Of a DNA stretch of 8,614 nucleotides, positions 1 to 6,445 are shown one piece after another (position 1 is the stretch's first letter; each line of letters begins with the position of its first letter). The DNA lies in NCBI GenBank assembly GCA_029931995.1, contig JAOZQX010000042.1, forward strand, positions 1 through 8,614, in the 5' to 3' direction. Made by a program: the position numbers and the translations under genes. Under the pieces are notes generated by a model that did not search any database, was not told the origin of the DNA, and was given only the letters and a program-made list of their open reading frames with translations. This DNA is from Bacteroidales bacterium. GTDB lineage: Bacteria; Bacteroidota; Bacteroidia; Bacteroidales; GCA-2711565.

Positions 1-46
1 AAAATAAGACAACGAAATCGTAGTATTAACTTTAAAATTAAATCAA

Positions 47-97
47 ATGAAGAAAATTTTAATTGGAATTGTGGTTGTTTCAATTGCATTAGGTTGT
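47..97 (+). other. Lipoprotein signal peptide and lipobox of the A2M protein
   Basis: Residues 1-17 have a Lys-Lys start, a hydrophobic stretch (residues 4-15) and the lipobox I-A-L-G-Cys17, so Cys17 should be lipidated after signal peptidase II cleavage. The residues after it are TTQQEVVK. I see no acidic cluster of the kind used as a surface-export signal in Bacteroidota lipoproteins (for example QKDDE or SDDDD-like). This favours a periplasm-facing protein, but that is an inference. Confidence 0.85.
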
Positions 98-3000
98 ACG
101 ACACAGCAAGAAGTGGTGAAAATTGAGCCACAAATTCAAGAAATATATCATCAGGCTAAGACCGAAAATAATATTTCCGATTATTTTAAATCCCTTATTT
201 ATAAAATTGAAATCTTAAAAACCAGTGATGATTTTGATATAAGTACGGTGGCTGATAAAATTAAAGCAGAATTAATTGATGCTCCTTCACCGCAACAGCA
301 AATTTTACATTCCATACTAGCAGAAGTGTATGTAAATTATTATCACCAAAATCGATGGAAAATTAAAAATAGAACGAATATTTATTTCGAGTTACCGGAA
401 GATATAAATAGTTGGACTCCCGCTAATTTTAGAACTACAATTCGGCAACATCTTTTAGCTTCGGTTGCTGCCGCTGAAATATTAGCTGAGGAAAAACTTG
501 ACAAGATTGAAGATATTCTTAAAGGGTCTGAAGACTCTCGTAATTTGCGTCCTACTTTATATGATCTTTTAGCCCATCGTTTGATTTATTATTTCTCGAA
601 TATGGATTTATTGATTGAAAATAAGGAATACAAATCAGACCAAAATTTAAGCTATTTTTTCCCAGCGGATAAATTTTTGGAACTTAAAATTAATATTGCT
701 GAAAACACGCATCCTTTTTATTTCATATTAAAAATTTATCAGCAAGTACTACTCATCCATCAAAATGATGAAGACAAAAGTGCATTTATTAATGCTGATT
801 TGGAGCGGTTGAAATTTGTAAAAAAACATTTTTTAAGTACAGAGAAATTTGAATTGAATTACCTGAACGCCCTAAATAATATTATTACATTGTTCTCGAA
901 ACACCCATCATTGGCGGAGGTGAATTATGAGAAAGCAAGAATATATACCGAAAGAGGAAATCGTTTTGATCCGTTCACAGCTCAAGAATATCAATGGGAA
1001 CACCAGAAGGCTGTAGAAATTTGCAAATCGGTAATCGAACAATTTCCCGAATCAATAGGTGCTGATTATTGTAATGAAATGTTGAAGAGGTCGGAAGTAT
1101 CCTATGTTTATTTAAACCTAAAATCCGTTCAGTTACCGCGAATACCAATTCTTGCATCGCTTGATTACAGAAATTGCTCCCAACTTTATTTCAGGATTGT
1201 TCAATTAAATTTTGAGGAAGAACTAAACTTAAGAGAATTTGAGCGAATAAGTAAAAGGATCTCAATATATTTAAACAAAAATGCAATTGAGCAATGGTCG
1301 CAAAAATTACCAGATAATGGCGATATGCAGCAGCACAATGTTCAAATTCGTATTCCTGAATTAAAGAATGGATATTATATTTTGTTAGCTTCTAAATCAC
1401 CTGATTTCAAAGAAAAAGATTTGTTGCATTCAAATTATTTCTGGGTTTCCTCCCTTAGTTTTGTCAGTCGGAATGATGGCCGGGGAGGGCTTGATGTTTT
1501 TCTCTTGAACCGAGAAAGTGGAACTCCCATGCAAAATGTAAAATTGGAGGTCTCGGAACGAAACTATAATTATAAAACAAGAAAACAAGAGCTAAAAAAA
1601 GAGAGCACACACTTTTCAGATAAATATGGGTTTATTCATTTACACCCTCAAAAAAATTATAATTCAAAACAATTTAAAATTTCTTATAAAAGCGACACCC
1701 TTGTAGAGGCATTTAATTATCGGTCTGGATTTTATACATCAGGATTAGATGAGGTTTCGGTTGAGACTCGTTTTTTTGCAGATCGAAAAATATATCGTCC
1801 GGGGCAAACTGTATATTTCAAGGGGATTATGGTGCAAAGGCGCAGAAGTCATTTTCAAATTATTCCTTATCAGAAAACAAAAGTTGTTTTTTATGATGCC
1901 AACCGACAAAAAATTTCATCACAAGAATTTACTTCCAATGAATTTGGTTCGTTTCACGGTTCTTTTATTGTACCCGAAAATGTTTTAAACGGGAACATGC
2001 AGATTAAAAATAAAACGGGTAATATTTCTTTTTCTGTGGAGGAATATAAGCGTCCGAATTTTGAAATTCTTTTCGATACTTTAAAGTCGCAGTACCGCAT
2101 TAACGACATGGTAAATATTAGTGGTACAGTAAAAACGTATTCAGGCAGTGTGCTTGGTGATGCCCGTGTAAAATTTAAAATCTCACGATCGCATTATTCA
2201 TATTTTAAATATAGCAGAAACTGGTATGGTGGCAAAGGCAAGCAAATATTTACTGGAGAAATTAAAACTGATGAAGATGGGTATTTTAATATTCAATTTT
2301 TAGCAAGTCCAGACCTAAGTTTAGACGAATCTTTAAAAATGATTTATACATATCAGCTTGATGTAGAAGTAAGTGATTTGAATGGCGAAACTCAATCGGC
2401 TGAGAAAAGAATCCCAATTTCTTATACAAACTTAAAACTGAGCAGCAGTATTCTTGAGATTTTAGAAAAAAACAGCAGCGAAATTATTCCAGTTTCGGCG
2501 GTTAATTTTAATGGTCAAAAACAAGATGTAAATATTTTGGTTAGTGTTTTCAAATTAGTAAGTCCTTCCAAAGCCTTTAAAGATCGTAGATGGAACCGAC
2601 CCGATCAGTTTGTGATGGATCGCGAAACTTTTTATTCCTATTTCTCCAATGCGCAATATGATGATGAAAAAAATAAGGAAAAATGGGAAGTGGAGAATCA
2701 GGTTTTTCAGGCAGAAATAAATACATTGGAAGTAGAAGGTCCTCGATTTTTTGATTTGAAAAATTGGGAAAATGGAGCCTATAAAATGATTTTAAAAGCC
2801 CGTGATCAGCACGACGAAGAAATTGAATCAGTATATTATTTTACCCTTTATTTGGCTGAAACAAATAAACTCACCTTACCTGAAATTTATAGGTTTGTAC
2901 TGGATAAAGAAAAAGCAATACCGGGCGATACTTGCTCGTTTGTGATAGGGTCGTACGCGAAAAATGTTTCCGTTTTATATGAATTACAGCATAATAATAA

Positions 3001-5998
3001 AGTGCTTGTAAATAAGCGGATAAAATTAAACCGTCAGCAGAAAAAAATTAAAATTCCAATTACCAGAGATCATATTGGGAGCCTGGATGTTAATTTGGTT
3101 TTTGTAAAAGACAATGAAATTTACACTCACAAAAAAACAATTTTGGTTAGCGATCCTGAGCGAGAATTAAAGATAAACTTGGAAACTTTTCGCTCTATTT
3201 TACAACCTGGACAAGCCGAAGAATGGAAAATTAAAATTAGCGGAAATAATTATAAAGCAGTTGCTGCCGAACTTTTGTGCACCATGACGGATGCTTCGCT
3301 GGAAATTTTTCGCTCAAACAACTGGAATTTTGCTTTTAAGCCACATATTTTCAATAAAATAAATTGGGTTGTTGATTACGGTTTTGGACAATCAGATGGA
3401 AGAAACCTTAATCGTAGATATTATGGAAATTATTTTGGTGAAATCAATCAAAGTTTTGAGAACTTTTTTTGGAATATTTATAGGTTGACTGATAGGCGTC
3501 CCATAAGAAGTTCTTTAAAATTTGAGGATGTTCCGATAACAGCCCAAGGTGCTCGTCGAGAAAAAAAGGCGCTGGGGTATTCCTCTGCTGGTGTTGATCA
3601 AGAAGAAACTATGACTTCTGAAAATAGCCAGGAGGTTGAATTGGATAATTCAGTAATAAATATTAGAAAAAATTTCAGCGAAACAGCTTTCTTTTATCCC
3701 GATTTACAAACGGATGCAAACGGAAATATCATTCTGAAATTTACTAGTTCGGAGGCTTTAACTCGTTGGAAATTTATGGCTTTGGCGCACACTAAAGATT
3801 TAAAAACAGCCTTATTGGAGCAAGAAGTTGTAACACAAAAAATGCTGATGCTTAGTCCGAATATTCCCCGTTTTTTCCGTCAGGGAGATACTTTATATTT
3901 TAATACCAAAATTATTAGTTTGTCTGATGAAATAAGCTCGGGTCAGGTTGATCTGCAGTTTTTCAATGCAGAAAATATGCAGAAAATAGAGACGATTATT
4001 TTAGATAAAAACGATAAACAAAAATTTAAAATTTCTGCAAAATCAAGCCTGAGTAAAAGCTGGAAAATTTTAATTCCGGATGATGTGAGTGCTTTGGTTT
4101 ATCGCTTGGTAGCTTCAACTAAAAAGCATAGTGATGGGGAAGAACGCATGATTCCAGTTTTGTCAAACCGGATGCTGGTGACTGAAAGCCTTCCTATTCA
4201 TGTAAATCCTGAAGAATCGAAAACACTTGAGTTTAAAAAATTGCTTGAATCAAATAATTTGGAAAGTATAAAACACCATAAATTAAAATTGGAAATGACT
4301 TCTAATCCTAATTGGTATGCTATTCAGGCTCTGCCAAATGTGGCAACATCAATCAGAGAAAATGCCATTGCCTTATTTAATCGTTTTTATGCGAATGCTA
4401 TGGCTAATTATATATTAAATGCAAATCCCCGAATTCAACAAATTTTTAAAAACTGGAGCATGCTTAGTCCGGATGCATTTTTATCGAAACTAGAAAAAAA
4501 CCAAGAGTTAAAATCAGTTTTACTTGCTGAAACTCCTTGGCTCATGGAAGCTAAAAACGATAGTGAGCGTAAACGTCGGCTTGCCCTTTTCTTCGATCAA
4601 AATACTATTGAGCAGCAATTAAATTCGAGTATAAAAAAATTACTACAACTTCAACTTCCGGATGGATCGTGGACGTGGTATAAAGGGGGGCGCGGAAACC
4701 GTTATATTACACAGTATATTTTGAGCGGAATTTTACGTTTACAACACCGAAGTGTTTTAATTCCCGCTCAATGGAAAGAGCTAAAAAAAGTATCTGATAA
4801 AGCAATTCAATTTTTAAATCAGAAGCTAATAAAAGATTATAAACTTCTTACAACAGAAGCAAATATTAAACTTGAGGACGACCATCTTCGGAATATTCAA
4901 CTGCAATATTTATTTGCACTGAGCTATGCTGATGAAGTACAAGAAATGGATGAAGAATTACAAACGACTGTTCTTTATTATTTGAATCAGGCACAAAAGT
5001 ATTGGATGAAAAGAAATAACTATTTGCAGGGAATGATTGCTCTGGTTTTGTCGAGAAATTCGAATACGGAAACTGCCGAATTAATTCTAAGATCTTTACA
5101 AGAACGTACTACGCACAACGAGGAGTTGGGCGTGTATTGGAAACAAGAAAGGGGTTATTATTGGTATCAAGCACCTATCGAAACCCAGGCTTTGCTGATT
5201 GAGGCGTTTTTGGAAATCACGGGAGATTTACAAATAGTTTCTGAAATGAAAAAATGGTTGCTCAAACAAAAACAAACCCAAATGTGGAATACGCCCAAAG
5301 CTTCTGTTGAAGCGATTAATGCTTTGTTTTTGGAGGGCTTAGATGTATTGTCTGCAACAGAACCAGTGCAAGTAAAACTTGGGGGTAAACAAATCGAAAT
5401 TATCAAGCAGGAGGCCGGAACGGGCTATTATGAGATCAATTGGGATGAGGAACAAGTGAAAGCCGAAATGGGCAATATTCAACTTGAAAATAAAAACAAA
5501 CAAATAGCCTGGGGTGCTTTGCATTGGCAGTATTTCGAGGATTTAGATAAGATTACAACTTACGAAACACCCTTGACGATAGAAAAACAATTATTTATTA
5601 AAAAAACAAGTGAGGCAGAAACAGTTTTGGTTCCACTTGATGAAAACAGAACATTGAAAATTGGGGACAAAGTCGTTTCCCGAATTGTGATTCGTGTTGA
5701 CCGCGATATGGAATTTGTGCATTTAAAAGATATGCGAGCCTCGGCTTTTGAGCCGAGGAATGTGTTTTCACGTTATCGTTATCAAAATGGCTTGGGTTAT
5801 TATGAAAGCACCAAAGATGCCGCCACTCATTTTTATTTCGATCGCTTACGCAAGGGAACCTATGTGTTCGAATACGAAATGTTTGTTTCGCAGAAAGGTG
5901 AATTCTCTAACGGCATTACAACGATTCAATGTATGTATGCTCCAGAATTTGTGAGCCACTCGGAAGGAGTTAGAGTGAAGGTGGAGGATCAATTTTAA
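47..5998 (+). CDS. Alpha-2-macroglobulin-like lipoprotein lacking the thioester motif
   Basis: This is a complete 1983-residue protein, of usual length for Bacteroidota A2M proteins. Residues 1-17 are a lipoprotein signal (MKK, hydrophobic core, IALGC). Residues 18 to about 350 look mainly helical. Beta-rich macroglobulin domains follow, with the MG2 hallmark DRKIYRPGQTVYFKG at 579-593. A bait-region-like domain spans about 950-1095 and ends in DASLE at 1082-1086. An A2M domain starts at NFSETAFFYPDL (1209). A helical thioester-type domain spans about 1400-1760 and includes FNRFYANAMANY (1444 onward) and GGRGNRYITQY (1547 onward). The C-terminal domain at about 1890-1983 includes KDMRASAFEP. 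The family traps proteases in the periplasm, often covalently through a Cys-x-Glu-Gln thioester. Here that site is NAIA (1439-1442), so covalent trapping is unlikely and a noncovalent inhibitor or scaffold role is inferred. Residues 1162-1183 resemble a SusC/RagA linker. The ATG at 47 is supported by the signal peptide directly after it. No clear Shine-Dalgarno is seen, and no pbpC neighbour is visible. Confidence 0.93.
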   Translation: MKKILIGIVVVSIALGCTTQQEVVKIEPQIQEIYHQAKTENNISDYFKSLIYKIEILKTSDDFDISTVADKIKAELIDAPSPQQQILHSILAEVYVNYYHQNRWKIKNRTNIYFELPEDINSWTPANFRTTIRQHLLASVAAAEILAEEKLDKIEDILKGSEDSRNLRPTLYDLLAHRLIYYFSNMDLLIENKEYKSDQNLSYFFPADKFLELKINIAENTHPFYFILKIYQQVLLIHQNDEDKSAFINADLERLKFVKKHFLSTEKFELNYLNALNNIITLFSKHPSLAEVNYEKARIYTERGNRFDPFTAQEYQWEHQKAVEICKSVIEQFPESIGADYCNEMLKRSEVSYVYLNLKSVQLPRIPILASLDYRNCSQLYFRIVQLNFEEELNLREFERISKRISIYLNKNAIEQWSQKLPDNGDMQQHNVQIRIPELKNGYYILLASKSPDFKEKDLLHSNYFWVSSLSFVSRNDGRGGLDVFLLNRESGTPMQNVKLEVSERNYNYKTRKQELKKESTHFSDKYGFIHLHPQKNYNSKQFKISYKSDTLVEAFNYRSGFYTSGLDEVSVETRFFADRKIYRPGQTVYFKGIMVQRRRSHFQIIPYQKTKVVFYDANRQKISSQEFTSNEFGSFHGSFIVPENVLNGNMQIKNKTGNISFSVEEYKRPNFEILFDTLKSQYRINDMVNISGTVKTYSGSVLGDARVKFKISRSHYSYFKYSRNWYGGKGKQIFTGEIKTDEDGYFNIQFLASPDLSLDESLKMIYTYQLDVEVSDLNGETQSAEKRIPISYTNLKLSSSILEILEKNSSEIIPVSAVNFNGQKQDVNILVSVFKLVSPSKAFKDRRWNRPDQFVMDRETFYSYFSNAQYDDEKNKEKWEVENQVFQAEINTLEVEGPRFFDLKNWENGAYKMILKARDQHDEEIESVYYFTLYLAETNKLTLPEIYRFVLDKEKAIPGDTCSFVIGSYAKNVSVLYELQHNNKVLVNKRIKLNRQQKKIKIPITRDHIGSLDVNLVFVKDNEIYTHKKTILVSDPERELKINLETFRSILQPGQAEEWKIKISGNNYKAVAAELLCTMTDASLEIFRSNNWNFAFKPHIFNKINWVVDYGFGQSDGRNLNRRYYGNYFGEINQSFENFFWNIYRLTDRRPIRSSLKFEDVPITAQGARREKKALGYSSAGVDQEETMTSENSQEVELDNSVINIRKNFSETAFFYPDLQTDANGNIILKFTSSEALTRWKFMALAHTKDLKTALLEQEVVTQKMLMLSPNIPRFFRQGDTLYFNTKIISLSDEISSGQVDLQFFNAENMQKIETIILDKNDKQKFKISAKSSLSKSWKILIPDDVSALVYRLVASTKKHSDGEERMIPVLSNRMLVTESLPIHVNPEESKTLEFKKLLESNNLESIKHHKLKLEMTSNPNWYAIQALPNVATSIRENAIALFNRFYANAMANYILNANPRIQQIFKNWSMLSPDAFLSKLEKNQELKSVLLAETPWLMEAKNDSERKRRLALFFDQNTIEQQLNSSIKKLLQLQLPDGSWTWYKGGRGNRYITQYILSGILRLQHRSVLIPAQWKELKKVSDKAIQFLNQKLIKDYKLLTTEANIKLEDDHLRNIQLQYLFALSYADEVQEMDEELQTTVLYYLNQAQKYWMKRNNYLQGMIALVLSRNSNTETAELILRSLQERTTHNEELGVYWKQERGYYWYQAPIETQALLIEAFLEITGDLQIVSEMKKWLLKQKQTQMWNTPKASVEAINALFLEGLDVLSATEPVQVKLGGKQIEIIKQEAGTGYYEINWDEEQVKAEMGNIQLENKNKQIAWGALHWQYFEDLDKITTYETPLTIEKQLFIKKTSEAETVLVPLDENRTLKIGDKVVSRIVIRVDRDMEFVHLKDMRASAFEPRNVFSRYRYQNGLGYYESTKDAATHFYFDRLRKGTYVFEYEMFVSQKGEFSNGITTIQCMYAPEFVSHSEGVRVKVEDQF
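3524..3613 (+). other. SusC/RagA-signature-like linker inside the A2M protein
   Basis: Residues 1160-1189 lie between the bait-region domain and the A2M domain. The core, VPITAQGARREKKALGYS from residue 1162, aligns without gaps to the remembered SusC/RagA linker form VVVTALGIKREKKALGYA. In those receptors the segment joins the N-terminal extension to the plug domain and holds the TonB box. Here only about 25 residues, acidic and Ser/Thr-rich, separate it from the A2M domain, so no plug fits. It may be a remnant, a TonB-contacting peptide or a bait segment. The comparison is from memory and not from an alignment. Confidence 0.55.
4361..4372 (+). other. Degenerate thioester site (NAIA in place of Cys-x-Glu-Gln)
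   Basis: Residues 1439-1442 read Asn-Ala-Ile-Ala. The flanks are conserved: ALP at 1428-1430 and FNRFYAN at 1444-1450. The spacing equals that remembered for thioester-bearing Bacteroidota relatives, which have Cys-x-Glu-Gln just before a residue and then FNRFYAN. All three key residues are replaced while the surrounding helix is kept. This indicates substitution and not deletion or a reading-frame error. Confidence 0.75.
5739..5758 (+). repeat. Perfect 8-bp GC-rich inverted repeat inside the A2M gene
   Basis: The arms CCTCGGCT (5739-5746) and AGCCGAGG (5751-5758) are perfectly complementary around the tetraloop TTTG. The hairpin lies about 240 bases before the stop codon and encodes part of RASAFEPR. 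It is unusually GC-rich for this gene. No T-run follows, so it does not look like an intrinsic terminator. It may simply reflect the codons of a conserved protein motif. Confidence 0.6.
5995..5998. other. Convergent stop codons sharing TTAA
   Basis: The TAA of the A2M gene (5996-5998, plus strand) and the TAA of the acetyltransferase gene (5997-5995, minus strand) overlap in the self-complementary tetranucleotide TTAA. The two coding regions therefore overlap by four bases and leave no intergenic DNA. Transcripts from either side must end inside the opposite gene. Confidence 0.95.
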
Positions 5999-6444
5999 AC
6001 TCCCGGATGTTTTTTCTTGGTGAGATAATGCATGTTTTTAAATTCAATATAGCCCAGTTTTTGAAATATTTCTAAAGATTCTTGATTATAATTTTCGATC
6101 AAGCAGGCAATAATTTCGATATCGATGTTGTGAAGATATTCCTCAGCTTTTTCAACGATTAAACGCCCAATGCCTTTCTTGCGAAAATTGGGATGAATAG
6201 CTAGACGGTTAATCCATCCTTTACGTCCATCGTGAGTTATAAGAGCTACGCCAACCAATTGTGATTCAAAGTCGGCAAGAATAAAATGAGCGATACCGCG
6301 TTTAAGTTCTTCCTGAATTTTTTCAAAGCGATCTCGTCCTTTATCTTTTATAGGTAAGCCCGATAATTCCCATAATTCTACAACAGCATCATAATCATTT
6401 ATGCTGAATTTCCTAAACCGGATTTGTGTTAGATCAAAATTCAT
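5995..6444 (-). CDS. GNAT-family N-acetyltransferase
   Basis: This is a complete 149-residue single-domain GNAT that should transfer an acetyl group from acetyl-CoA to an amine. The acceptor is unknown. The N-terminus IRFRKFSINDYDAVVELWE (residues 8-26) is typical beta1-alpha1. The core strand GWINRLAIHP (76-85) leads into the acetyl-CoA pyrophosphate loop RKKGIG (88-93, the R-x-x-G-x-G motif) and its helix. The closing motif N120, E122-S123 and F127-x-x-LGY (to 132) is also present. The short form with GLP...GRD (29-38) and HDGRKGWINRLA (71-82) matches a remembered family of small bacterial and archaeal GNATs related to YpeA/RimI, but I would not assign a specific name. It has no signal peptide, so it is cytoplasmic. 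The ATG lies one base after the stop of the upstream LRR gene. Translational coupling is likely, because only a weak purine-rich site is seen inside the end of that gene. Confidence 0.92.
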   Translation of the reverse strand: MNFDLTQIRFRKFSINDYDAVVELWELSGLPIKDKGRDRFEKIQEELKRGIAHFILADFESQLVGVALITHDGRKGWINRLAIHPNFRKKGIGRLIVEKAEEYLHNIDIEIIACLIENYNQESLEIFQKLGYIEFKNMHYLTKKKHPGV

Positions 6445-6445
6445 T

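Noticed and set aside
27..34. TAACTTTA as a possible Bacteroidota -7 promoter element (TAnnTTTG) for the A2M gene
   Set aside because: It misses the final G, no TTG is found at the expected -33 distance, and it would leave a leader of only a few bases. In such AT-rich DNA this match is expected by chance.
975..1157. Short reading frames of 60-97 codons opposite or within the large genes (also at 1749-1988, 5167-5406, 5339-5524, 5748-5954, 6615-6908 and 7461-7673)
   Set aside because: They lie wholly inside genes with strong family evidence, show no recognisable domain, and have compositions expected of shadow frames.
1090..1208. A full TonB-receptor plug domain inside the A2M protein, suggested by the SusC-like linker
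   Set aside because: Only about 25 residues separate the linker from the A2M domain, too few for a plug of about 100 residues. The segment before it continues the bait-region domain (DASLE, then aromatic-rich sequence).
4685..4690. G6 homopolymer as a phase-variation or slippage site
   Set aside because: It encodes the conserved GGR of the thioester-type domain in frame, and six bases is short for a contingency tract.
5983..6016. Possible terminator after the A2M stop: GGAG paired with CTCC followed by a T6 run
   Set aside because: The stem has only four base pairs with a 13-base loop, and the T-run lies several bases after it inside the acetyltransferase coding sequence.
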